Shown: positions 8,379 through 16,131 of the stretch, piece after piece
How positions within the stretch are numbered: the stretch's first letter is position 1
Layout of the letters: each line of letters opens with the position of its first letter
Assembly: GCF_001466665.1 (NCBI RefSeq)
Contig: NZ_KQ758903.1
Span: 1,485,684 to 1,549,683 of the forward strand
Origin: Dehalogenimonas alkenigignens
Lineage (GTDB): Bacteria > Chloroflexota > Dehalococcoidia > Dehalococcoidales > Dehalococcoidaceae
Length of the DNA: 64,000 bases
Reading direction: 5' to 3'
Program-made: the position numbers and the translations under genes
The notes under the pieces: model-generated
What the model saw: only the letters and a program-made list of their open reading frames with translations
Databases searched by the model: none
Told to the model about the DNA's origin: nothing

Positions 8379-8609
8379 ACTCACCCTGGCTGCACCGCCG
8401 CGGACATGCGCGAGTTGAAAACCTTTGTCGCCAAGAACCTCAAAGTGAACCAGGAGCAGGTCCAGGTCTTCCGGCTAGCACTCTCAACGTTTTTAAGCTT
8501 GATGTACTATACGAGTATGGACGCGTTTACGGGCAGGAACCTGTTTGTTGAGAAAGATTCTAATAACAAACAGTCCGAGAAGATAATTGTCACACAGAAA
8601 TATATTTAG
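8379..8609 (+). pseudogene. Remnant of a second YgiQ-type gene (C-terminal tail only)
   Basis: Nine bases after the ygiQ stop, in the same frame, the sequence encodes THPGCTAADMRELKTF, then QEQVQVF, SLMYYT and FTGRNLFVEK. These align with the end of the intact gene (AHPGCTAADMKHLKSF, PEQVQIF, SLMYYT, FTGKPIFVEK). Identity is only about half, so this is not a recent exact duplication. There is no catalytic domain. It may be the leftover tail of a native gene replaced by a homologous copy, or an old tandem duplication. Confidence 0.75.
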
Positions 8610-8790
8610 CGCTGTTTTTATTTCTTAAATAAAGGCGAATTCCATAGATAATGATCAAGATGCCGGAAACACAGCAAATATACAACCTTAATATGCAACG
8701 AAAATTCAGTTCCAACCATCAGATACTTCCACCGGCAATTAAGACGCCACACAGTATAAGTGCAGCCGAAATTTCTACGTCTTTATCCAT
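8590..8790 (-). pseudogene. Small membrane protein gene interrupted by TGA
   Basis: From the ATG at 8790 (AAGG 6 nt upstream) the frame reads MDKDVEISAALILCGVLIAGGSI, then TGA at 8721-8719, then WLELNF and a second hydrophobic stretch GILIIIYGIRLYL, ending at a second TGA at 8592-8590. The two halves look like a two-helix membrane protein with a nonsense mutation, or two fragments. It follows another small membrane gene on the same strand. UGA recoding cannot be excluded but nothing else supports it. Confidence 0.4.
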
Positions 8791-8811
8791 AGGTTGCCTT
8801 GGGATCCGTAT

Positions 8812-9042
8812 TTACGCCATTTTCTTAACCAATGCTGTTATTATCAAACCTGTAATCCCTATTAGGAGCAAAATAATGCTTCCCAAACCAAATCTGTCTC
8901 CAAATCCGATCCAGAGACCCGTCAAAGCGAAAACCCCGAAATAGATGAAGCTCACATCCAGATATTCACGCCATCGTTTGGCACGGAATAGGATTACGAT
9001 TCCAATTGCGACAATCCCTATGAAAGCTGCAATTAAACCCAT
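8812..9042 (-). CDS. Small membrane protein, unknown function
   Basis: A 76-residue protein with three hydrophobic segments (about residues 2-18, 32-45 and 54-70) separated by a basic loop (RAKRWREY). No family is recognised. GAGG lies about 10 nt upstream of the ATG. It sits between the broken small membrane gene and a REP hairpin. Confidence 0.5.
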   Translation of the reverse strand: MGLIAAFIGIVAIGIVILFRAKRWREYLDVSFIYFGVFALTGLWIGFGDRFGLGSIILLLIGITGLIITALVKKMA

Positions 9043-9116
9043 CTGATGTGCACCTCGTACATACCTTTAAAGAAACCCACATCAATTTTGTTAGCGTATT
9101 GGTCGGGCAGTCCCTG

Positions 9117-9149
9117 GAGGGTGGGTGGAGCGAAGCGAAACCCACCCTC
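9117..9149. repeat. REP-like hairpin
   Basis: A perfect 10-bp inverted repeat, GAGGGTGGGT and complement, encloses a 13-nt loop (GGAGCGAAGCGAA). This is the typical form of REP elements mobilised by RAYT transposases, and a decayed RAYT reading frame begins 10 bp away. Confidence 0.75.
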
Positions 9150-9158
9150 ATTCAAGGT

Positions 9159-9560
9159 TCACGTCCGGAAATTGTTTATCCATTGATTGTCACCATTCGG
9201 TGGATACAAACCGTTCTCAATGTATTTTATTATACCACTATCGCGCCAAAGTGTGGTGTAAGTTATTAAAACGTGTTTCACCGGGTTGCAGTGAATGTAA
9301 TCGCAATGGCAGTTAACATCCGCCTGGTCACGGATAGCATGCTCCCAAACCGGCCTCTGCCCAATTCCTTTCTCCTCTTTACCTTCATTGACTTTGAATC
9401 TCATTGCGGCAACGATAGGAACGGCATACCGTCGGTTTAAGTTTGACTTGATCATCTTCCATCGGATCGAATAATCGGAATCGTTCTCCGGCAGGTTCCA
9501 GATCATGTGGAGATGGTCGGGTAATGTTACATACTCCAAATCATAGCCACCCGCCTCAGC
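9159..9560 (-). pseudogene. REP-associated tyrosine transposase (RAYT), 5'-truncated
   Basis: The minus-strand frame encodes the C-terminal ~130 residues of a RAYT (Y1/IS200-like HUH transposase). Visible are LPDHLHMIWNLPEND with the HxH metal motif, RWKMIKSNLNRRY, WEHAIRD and DYIHCNPVKH with the catalytic-region tyrosine, then GLYPP. The N-terminal ~50 residues are missing. Upstream of about 9560 the frame simply runs into the antisense of the M20 gene, so no start exists. One REP hairpin remains on its 3' side. It is inactive. Confidence 0.85.
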
Positions 9561-9566
9561 TTGGGC

Positions 9567-9572
9567 TATAAT
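9567..9572 (+). promoter_or_regulatory. -10 element for leaderless M20 gene
   Basis: Perfect TATAAT ends 7 nt before the ATG at 9580 and there is no ribosome-binding site. The predicted transcript begins at or next to the start codon. A -35 box is not convincing. Confidence 0.5.
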
Positions 9573-9579
9573 CAGACCC

Positions 9580-10761
9580 ATGAAAAACGACCTCGCCGCA
9601 CTCAAACACAGCATTAAAGACTCCGTCGCCACCCAGGCCGCCGCCCTTAAAAAGATCGCCCTGGACATCCACGCCAACCCGGAACCGGGCTTCAAGGAGA
9701 AGCAGGCCGCCGCATGGCTTACCGGCCACCTCAAGCAGAACGGCTTTGCTGTCGAGATGGGCATCGCCGATCTGCCGACGGCCTGGAAAGCCACCTTCGG
9801 CAAAGGTTCGCCGGTCATCGCCTTCGTCGGCGAGTATGACGCCCTGCCGGAGGTCGGCCACGCCTGCGGCCATAACCTCATCGCCACCGCTTCGGTCGGC
9901 GCCGCCGTCGCCGCCAAAACCCTCGCCGACAAATTCGGCGGCACCGTGGTCATGATCGGCACCCCCGCCGAGGAGCTTTACGGCGGCAAGATCCCCATGG
10001 TCAAGAAGGGTATCTTCAACGGCCTGGACGCCGCCATGCTGGTGCACCCCGGCTCGGATTCGACGGCCATTACCCGGGCGCTTGCCGTAGTCACGCTTTA
10101 TGTCGAGTTCTTCGGCCGGGAGTCTCACGCCGCCGCCCACCCGGAGCAAGGTATTAACGCCCTGGATGCCATGATCATCGGTTATAACGGAGTGACGGCT
10201 CTGCGGCAGCATATCGAGCCCTCCGCCCGCCTCCACGGCATCATCACCGACGGCGGCAAGGCAGCCAACGTGGTGCCGGGGCACGCCGCGGGCACCTTCC
10301 TAGTGCGTGCCATGACCATGAAGTACCTAGAGGAATTAAAGGAAAAGGTGTTAAACTGCTTCCGCGCCGGGGCGCTGGCGACCGGCGCCGAGCTTTCCTA
10401 CCACTGGGACGAACACGCCTACGAACCGCTACTGCCCAACCTGACCCTGGCCGGTCTCTTTGTCGACAACATCAGAAGCCTCGGCCGCGACATTGAACTC
10501 GATGACAGCTCCCACGCCTTCGGCTCTACCGATATGGGCAATGTTTCCTGCGTCGCGCCGTCGCTCCACGGCTTCCTGGCCATCGCCCCCAGGGGCGTTT
10601 CCGGCCATACTCGGGAATTCGCCACTTACACCGCATCGGACGAGGGCATCAAAGGCATGCTGGACGCCGCCGCCGGCATGGCTATGACCGCCGCCGACCT
10701 CTTCTCCAACCCGGAGACGCTGGCCAAGGTCAGGTCCGAGTTTGAGAAGGCCCTCAAATAA
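9580..10761 (+). CDS. M20-family amidohydrolase
   Basis: A 393-residue cytoplasmic di-metal hydrolase of the M20 (AbgB/ACY1L2-like) family that cleaves amide bonds of N-acyl amino acids or small peptides. Metal-site motifs are GEYDALPEVGHACGHN near residue 87 and PAEELYGGKIPM near 128. A late GVSGHTREF block closes the active site. The ATG at 9580 lacks a Shine-Dalgarno but has TATAAT 7 nt upstream. The gene abuts the truncated end of the RAYT remnant. Exact substrate is unknown. Confidence 0.9.
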   Translation: MKNDLAALKHSIKDSVATQAAALKKIALDIHANPEPGFKEKQAAAWLTGHLKQNGFAVEMGIADLPTAWKATFGKGSPVIAFVGEYDALPEVGHACGHNLIATASVGAAVAAKTLADKFGGTVVMIGTPAEELYGGKIPMVKKGIFNGLDAAMLVHPGSDSTAITRALAVVTLYVEFFGRESHAAAHPEQGINALDAMIIGYNGVTALRQHIEPSARLHGIITDGGKAANVVPGHAAGTFLVRAMTMKYLEELKEKVLNCFRAGALATGAELSYHWDEHAYEPLLPNLTLAGLFVDNIRSLGRDIELDDSSHAFGSTDMGNVSCVAPSLHGFLAIAPRGVSGHTREFATYTASDEGIKGMLDAAAGMAMTAADLFSNPETLAKVRSEFEKALK

Positions 10762-10784
10762 ACAATAGATCATATAGAAATTAC

Positions 10785-11582
10785 ATGGGTGTCTATCTGG
10801 GACTCGATGCCGGCTCCATCTCCACCAAAGCCACCGCCCTTTCGCCTGATGGTAAAATCTTCGCTTCGGCGTACAAACCCACGGCCGGCGACCCGCTGGC
10901 GGCTTCCGAGCTGGTCCTCGCCGAGGTGAAATCAAAGATCGAGGGCGAGATTTTCGGCCTAGGCGTCACCGGCAGCGCCCGCGAGTTGGTCGGCCAAATG
11001 CTGGACGCGACCACCATCAAGAACGAAATCACCTGCCAGGCTCTGGCCGCCGCCCACCTGGTGCCGGACGCCCGTACCATCATCGAGATCGGCGGCCAGG
11101 ACTCCAAATTCATCGCCTTGAAAGATGGACTGGTGCAGGACTTTGCCATGAACACCGTCTGCGCCGCGGGCACCGGCAGCTTTTTGGAGCACCAGGCGCG
11201 GCGGTTGGGCCTGTCCATTGAAGAATTCGCCGCCAAAGCGCTGGAAAGCACGTCGCCGATCAAGGTTGCCGGCCGCTGCACCGTCTTCGCCGAGTCAGAC
11301 CTGATTCACGCGCAGCAGACCGGAGCGCCGGTCCCCGATATCATCTACGGGCTGTGCCTGGCCCTGGCACGCAATTTCCTGGCCGATGCCGGTCGCAACC
11401 GGAATATCGAACCGCCTGTCATTTTTCAGGGGGGAGTGGCCAGGAACGCCGGCATGGTAAGGGCTTTTGGCGAACGGCTGGGCTGTGAAATCATCGTGCC
11501 GGGGGTGCCGGAGCTGTCCGGCGCGTTAGGAGCTGCCTTGCTCTTAAAGCGGCAGTTGGAGCATAATAAGAACCGGTCTTGA
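10785..11582 (+). CDS. BcrA/BadF/HgdC-type activase ATPase
   Basis: A 265-residue ASKHA-fold ATPase of the 2-hydroxyacyl-CoA dehydratase/benzoyl-CoA reductase activator family. The phosphate motifs are GLDAGSISTKA and EIGGQDSKFI. The two cysteines that hold a [4Fe-4S] cluster across the homodimer are in NTVCAAGTGSF and GRCTVFAESD. Such proteins inject an electron into a partner enzyme at the cost of ATP. No dehydratase subunits lie nearby, so its partner is unknown; a double-cubane protein elsewhere is one possibility. TATAGA lies 6 nt before the ATG with no Shine-Dalgarno. Confidence 0.9.
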   Translation: MGVYLGLDAGSISTKATALSPDGKIFASAYKPTAGDPLAASELVLAEVKSKIEGEIFGLGVTGSARELVGQMLDATTIKNEITCQALAAAHLVPDARTIIEIGGQDSKFIALKDGLVQDFAMNTVCAAGTGSFLEHQARRLGLSIEEFAAKALESTSPIKVAGRCTVFAESDLIHAQQTGAPVPDIIYGLCLALARNFLADAGRNRNIEPPVIFQGGVARNAGMVRAFGERLGCEIIVPGVPELSGALGAALLLKRQLEHNKNRS

Positions 11583-11627
11583 ACAAGGCCGGCGACCCCA
11601 CGAGTGTTGACAAGGGAAGGGAAGTGT

Positions 11628-12653
11628 ATGCGGATAGCTGTAGATGCCTCCGGTGGTGATTTTGCCCCGTACGAAATAGTCAAAGGCGTCATCAAGGCTG
11701 CCCAGGAACTCAAAGATAAGGGTATAGAGATTATTCTGGTCGGCAAGCGCCCGGTATTGCATGTCCAGGCCGGGAGACACCTCAAGAAGTTGAATATTTC
11801 CATCGCGCATGCTCCTCAGACTATCGAGTTCAACGAGCATCCGGTTGAAGCCTTGAGGAACAAGCCCAAATCTTCCATCGCGGTGGGTACGATGATGGTT
11901 AAAGAGGGAAAGGCTGACGCTTTTGTTTCAGCCGGCTCCACCGGCGCGATGTTATGTGCCGCCTACTTGCTGCTCGGAAAGATCGAGGGTATCGAACGGC
12001 CCGCCCTGGCCAGCATCATCAAGCTGGTACCTCACGCCCCCGCACTGCTGCTGGACGCCGGCGCCAACTCAGACTGCCGCCCCCAGCATCTTGTAGAATT
12101 TGCCCGGCTGGGTAATATCTATGCCAAAAACGTCATCGGCATCGAATCCCCGCGCATTGCCCTGATGAGCGTCGGAGAGGAAGAAACCAAAGGCAACAAA
12201 CTGGTCATCGAGACCCATCAGCTGCTGAAAACGACCCCGGGACTGAAATTCATCGGCAACGTTGAAGGTCACGACCTGGTGCACCACCGGGCCGATGTCA
12301 TCGTCACCGACGGCTTCACCGGCAACGTCCTGATCAAAGCCTTCGAAGGTCTGGGCGATTCCATCATCAAGATACGCCAGGTCAGCCAGGCGGTAAACTC
12401 GGCTTCTCACCTTCGCGGCAGAGCCCTGCTGGCTGATGTCGGCATCGGTCACATGGTCAAAGGCATGGACTTCCGTGAGGTCGGCGGCGCCTGCCTGCTC
12501 GGAGTCAAAGGAACAATCATCGTTTCTCACGGCCGGTCACGGGCTAAGGCAATCAAGAACGCCATCCTGATGGCCAAAAGGACGGTGGAACAGCGTATAC
12601 CCCAGCTTATCGCCGAGGAGGTCAAGGATAATGTCAGCGCCGTCACGGTATGA
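11628..12653 (+). CDS. plsX: Phosphate acyltransferase PlsX
   Basis: A 341-residue peripheral enzyme that makes acyl-phosphate from acyl-ACP for phospholipid synthesis. It begins [14 protein letters not shown], the diagnostic PlsX start, and contains VGKRP, SAGSTGA and [10 protein letters not shown]-like blocks. An upstream TTG at 11604 is in frame, but the ATG at 11628 has the purine run GGGAAGGGAAG just before it and fits the family start. The 3' end overlaps trxB by 23 bp. Confidence 0.95.
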   Translation: MRIAVDASGGDFAPYEIVKGVIKAAQELKDKGIEIILVGKRPVLHVQAGRHLKKLNISIAHAPQTIEFNEHPVEALRNKPKSSIAVGTMMVKEGKADAFVSAGSTGAMLCAAYLLLGKIEGIERPALASIIKLVPHAPALLLDAGANSDCRPQHLVEFARLGNIYAKNVIGIESPRIALMSVGEEETKGNKLVIETHQLLKTTPGLKFIGNVEGHDLVHHRADVIVTDGFTGNVLIKAFEGLGDSIIKIRQVSQAVNSASHLRGRALLADVGIGHMVKGMDFREVGGACLLGVKGTIIVSHGRSRAKAIKNAILMAKRTVEQRIPQLIAEEVKDNVSAVTV

Positions 12654-13566
12654 CATCATTATTATCGGCGGCGGACCGGCCGGTCTTTCAGCCGGTCTCT
12701 ACACCGCCAGGGCCAAACTCAAGACACTGATCATTGAGGGTTCAGCCATCGGCGGGCGCATGGCGGAAGCCTGGGAGATTGAAAACTATCCCGGTTTCAC
12801 CGAGGCTGTCCACGGTTACGATCTGGGCCAGAAAATGTACGAGCAGGCCACCAAATTCGGCGCCGAGCACGCTCAAACCAGCGTCACCGGCATACGGGTT
12901 GACGGCGGAGAAAAGATCGTCACCACACCCATCAGGGATTACGCCGCCCCGGCCGTCATCATCGCCGGCGGCTCCGAGCGAAGAAAGCTGGGCGTCCCGG
13001 GGGAAACCGAGTTAACCGGCAGGGGTGTTTCCTTTTGCGCAACCTGCGACGGGCCGTTCTTCCGGGAGAAGGCTGTGGCGGTGGTCGGCGGCGGCAACGG
13101 CGCCCTGAATGAGGCGACCCATATATCCCATTTTGCCTCAAAGGTTTACGTCATTCACCGGCGGGACTCCATGCGCGCCACCAAGGTGCTCCAGGAAAAA
13201 GCCTTCTCCGATCCTAAAATCGAGTTTATCTGGAATACCGAAGTTACAGCCATCGAAGGGAAGGATTCGGTTGAACGGCTCAAACTGAAAAACGTCCAGA
13301 CCGGAGCTGAATCAGCTCTGCCCGCCCAAGGCGTGTTCATCGCCGTCGGCCTGATTCCCAACACAGGTTACCTTCAGAACCTCATAAATATCGACCAGTA
13401 CGGCGCTGTTCTCACCAATGATAAAATGGAGACGAACGTCCCCGGGATTTATGCCGCCGGCGACGTCAGAGCCAACTCCGTCCGCCAGGTGGTCACCGCA
13501 GCCGGCGACGGAGCGACGGCCGCCCTCTACGCCCAGAAATTTATCTCCGAAAACGCCAAACCCTGA
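12631..13566 (+). CDS. trxB: Thioredoxin reductase (NADPH)
   Basis: A 311-residue FAD protein that reduces thioredoxin. It has the FAD-binding [10 protein letters not shown] at residue ~12, the redox pair in [10 protein letters not shown] (Cys-Ala-Thr-Cys) at about residue 135, the NADPH-binding [10 protein letters not shown] and the second FAD motif GIYAAGDVR. Length is normal. It is translationally coupled to plsX and precedes rplI. Confidence 0.95.
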   Translation: MSAPSRYDIIIIGGGPAGLSAGLYTARAKLKTLIIEGSAIGGRMAEAWEIENYPGFTEAVHGYDLGQKMYEQATKFGAEHAQTSVTGIRVDGGEKIVTTPIRDYAAPAVIIAGGSERRKLGVPGETELTGRGVSFCATCDGPFFREKAVAVVGGGNGALNEATHISHFASKVYVIHRRDSMRATKVLQEKAFSDPKIEFIWNTEVTAIEGKDSVERLKLKNVQTGAESALPAQGVFIAVGLIPNTGYLQNLINIDQYGAVLTNDKMETNVPGIYAAGDVRANSVRQVVTAAGDGATAALYAQKFISENAKP

Positions 13567-13593
13567 AACGGAAACTCAACCGGAAGGATATCG

Positions 13594-14046
13594 ATGAGAG
13601 TAGTTCTCCTTAAAGACGTGCCGAATATTGGGAAAACCGGTCAGATTAAAGATGTGCCGGACGGCTATGCCCGAAACTACCTGTTGAAAACCGGGTTGGC
13701 TGCCGCCGCCACCCACGAAGCCAGATCTTCGACTCAAGCCAAACTGGATGCTGAGCAGAAGAAACAGGCCAGGATTGAAGCCGAACTTGCCGCCGCCGCT
13801 AAACTGCTTGACGGGCTGCAGGTGGTCGTAGCCGGTAAAACCGGAGCCGGGGACAGGCTCTACGGATCGGTCACCTCGGCGGATATCGCCACAGCGGTAC
13901 AACGGGCGGCCGGATATGAACTTGACAAGCGTAAGATTGAGTTGGCTGAGCCCATCCGCTCCCTGGGCGACTATAAGGTGACTGTGAAACTTTCCGGGGC
14001 GCTGACCCCGGTGCTCAAAGTTAAAGTTGTACCGCAAGGGAGTTAG
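13594..14046 (+). CDS. rplI: 50S ribosomal protein L9
   Basis: A 150-residue ribosomal protein. The N-terminal L9 signature is [24 protein letters not shown], followed by the long helix and the C-terminal RNA-binding domain. GGAAGGA precedes the ATG. It is directly followed by dnaB, the common rplI-dnaB order in bacteria. Confidence 0.96.
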   Translation: MRVVLLKDVPNIGKTGQIKDVPDGYARNYLLKTGLAAAATHEARSSTQAKLDAEQKKQARIEAELAAAAKLLDGLQVVVAGKTGAGDRLYGSVTSADIATAVQRAAGYELDKRKIELAEPIRSLGDYKVTVKLSGALTPVLKVKVVPQGS

Positions 14047-14051
14047 CGCCC

Positions 14052-15413
14052 TTGGTTGAATCACGGTTGCCGCCTCACGACCTGGCCGCTGAAGAAGCCG
14101 TTAACGGTTCGCTTCTGATCGACGGGAAAGTCATTTATGAGCTTGCCGCTTTTCTTCGGCCGGCGGATTTTTACAGCGAAACGGGACGCTGCGTTTATGA
14201 AGCCGCCCTGGAGCTGTACCACCGCGGCGAAGCGATTGATCAGATCACCGTTGCCCGCGAACTGGACCGCCAACGCAATCTGGAGAAGGTCGGCGGGGCG
14301 GCCTACCTGGCGCATCTGCTCACCACGGTACCAACTTCGCTGGATGCGGAACACTACGGCCGCATCATCTATAACCTGTCCGTATCGCGCCTCCTGATCA
14401 GCGCCGGCATCAAGATCACCGAATTGGGTTACTCCGCCGACCCCAGCCCGGGCGCGGTGATCTCAAAGGCTGAGACCCTGCTTTACAATTTGCGCAACGA
14501 ACGCGCCTCCGTCGATTTCATTCACATCAAAAGTATCCTCGACCGCTACCTGGAACCGCCTCAAACGGCGCAGCACCTTGAGAGCGTACCGACGGGCTTT
14601 TATGGTCTGAATGACTACATCGGCGGCTTGAAGCGGGGCGATCTGATCATTGTCGCCGGACGCCCGAGCATGGGCAAAACTTCATTGGGCTTGAACATCG
14701 CCCGCAATGCCGCGGTCGACCACCACGCTTGCGTCGCCGTCTTCTCTCTGGAGATGTCTTCTGATTCACTGGTACAAAGGCTGCTGTCCAGTGAAGCCGG
14801 AATCAATGTCAGGCACTTTACCCCGGGATTGTCCTCTCCCGATGACGAAAACCGGATCATGCACGCCATCGGGATTCTGTCCGAGGCGCCTATCTACATC
14901 GATGACTCGCCGCAATTGCGGATCGCCGACCTGCGCTCCAAAGCCCGACGCCTGCATTTTGAATACGGCATCGACCTGATAATCGTTGACTATCTCCAAT
15001 TGCTGCAGGGAGACTCAGGCAGCGGCAAGGGTGACAACCGGGTCCAGGAGATCAGTTATATTTCCCGCGCCTTAAAGGGAATCGCCCGGGAACTCAACGT
15101 GCCGGTGGTGGCGCTTTCCCAACTGTCACGGGCTGTCGAATGGCGGTCGTCACACGAACCAAAGCTCTCGGACTTGCGTGAAAGCGGCTCAATCGAACAG
15201 GACGCCGATATCGTGATATTCATTTACCGCGAGGAGGTCTATTTCAAAGAGGAGGAGTGGGCCGCTACCTACCCCGACAAGGAGTATCCGCGGGAGATCG
15301 CCGACATCATCATCGCCAAACACCGCAACGGTCCCACCGGAACGATTAAAGTGCGTTTCCGGCACGCGCTGACCAAATTCGAAAATCTGCAGTCCATTGC
15401 TGAGATTGCCTGA
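14052..15413 (+). CDS. dnaB: Replicative DNA helicase DnaB
   Basis: A 453-residue hexameric helicase. The N-terminal domain reads PPHDLAAEEAVNGSLL, Walker A is AGRPSMGKTSLGLNIA at about residue 200, Walker B is IDLIIVDYLQLL, and the C-terminal ESGSIEQDADIV, IYREE and KHRNGPTG motifs are intact. No suitable ATG exists; the start is a TTG at 14052 with GGGAG 10 nt upstream, 6 bp after rplI. The following two genes encode DnaD-like and DnaC-like proteins, so this is a replication or restart cassette. Confidence 0.96.
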   Translation: MVESRLPPHDLAAEEAVNGSLLIDGKVIYELAAFLRPADFYSETGRCVYEAALELYHRGEAIDQITVARELDRQRNLEKVGGAAYLAHLLTTVPTSLDAEHYGRIIYNLSVSRLLISAGIKITELGYSADPSPGAVISKAETLLYNLRNERASVDFIHIKSILDRYLEPPQTAQHLESVPTGFYGLNDYIGGLKRGDLIIVAGRPSMGKTSLGLNIARNAAVDHHACVAVFSLEMSSDSLVQRLLSSEAGINVRHFTPGLSSPDDENRIMHAIGILSEAPIYIDDSPQLRIADLRSKARRLHFEYGIDLIIVDYLQLLQGDSGSGKGDNRVQEISYISRALKGIARELNVPVVALSQLSRAVEWRSSHEPKLSDLRESGSIEQDADIVIFIYREEVYFKEEEWAATYPDKEYPREIADIIIAKHRNGPTGTIKVRFRHALTKFENLQSIAEIA

Positions 15414-15444
15414 CCATGGTAACAAGCGACCTGTACAAATCAAA

Positions 15445-16131
15445 ATGAAAACTTTCGAGGGCTTCCCCGATAAATTCGAATTCACCGCCGTGCCGAAACC
15501 CTTCCTGGCACAAGCGCTGCCGCTTATCAGCAGTCTCGAGGAACTCAAAGCCTCCCTGCTGTTCTTCAGGGTGCTTTATCAAAAAAAGGGCTTCCCGCCG
15601 TATGTCACCGCGGCCGAGATCGCTGATCTGAACTCCGGGTTGGATGAAGCCGCCGCGGACCAGGCATTAAGCGAGACGGCGGCCAGAGGTACCACCATCA
15701 AGCTGGCGGTGGTCGAAAAAGGTAAACCGGTAGCCCTGTATTTTTTGAATGACGGGCGGAACCGCGAAGCTGTCCAGGAGATTATTGCAGGCAGGATTAA
15801 ACTCGGGAGCATCACGCCAAACGAACCTGTCAAGTTTGTGTCATCACCCGAACTGCCGGATATTTTCAGCTTGTATGAACAGAATATCGGCCTTCTGACA
15901 CCCATCATTGCCGAAGAACTCAAGGAAGCGTTGAAACTCTACCCTGAATCCTGGGTGAAGGACGCAGTCAAAGAGGCCGCCAGTCTTAACAAGCGCAACT
16001 GGCGATACATCAGCAAAATACTGGAAAACTGGGCCGCAGGCGGCAGGAACGATGGAACATATTTCGGAAATCCTCAAAAAGACCCTGACAAATACACCAA
16101 AGGCAAATACGGGAAATTTGTCCGGCGCTGA
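15445..16131 (+). CDS. DnaD-domain protein
   Basis: A 228-residue protein whose C-terminal ~70 residues match the DnaD/DnaB-II domain: IFSLYEQNIGLLTPIIAEEL, then LYPESWVKDAVKEA and NWRYISKILENWAAGG. In Firmicutes these domains act at primosome assembly. The N-terminal part looks like a winged-helix region. The ATG at 15445 has little Shine-Dalgarno; a longer form from 15397 would overlap dnaB. It ends 80 bp inside the DnaC-like gene. Its place between helicase and loader supports a primosomal role. Confidence 0.85.
   Translation: MKTFEGFPDKFEFTAVPKPFLAQALPLISSLEELKASLLFFRVLYQKKGFPPYVTAAEIADLNSGLDEAAADQALSETAARGTTIKLAVVEKGKPVALYFLNDGRNREAVQEIIAGRIKLGSITPNEPVKFVSSPELPDIFSLYEQNIGLLTPIIAEELKEALKLYPESWVKDAVKEAASLNKRNWRYISKILENWAAGGRNDGTYFGNPQKDPDKYTKGKYGKFVRR

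Noticed and set aside
9560-9962. N-terminal part of the long minus-strand frame that contains the RAYT
   Set aside because: This part is antisense to the M20 gene and shows no RAYT similarity; only the segment below about 9560 is transposase.
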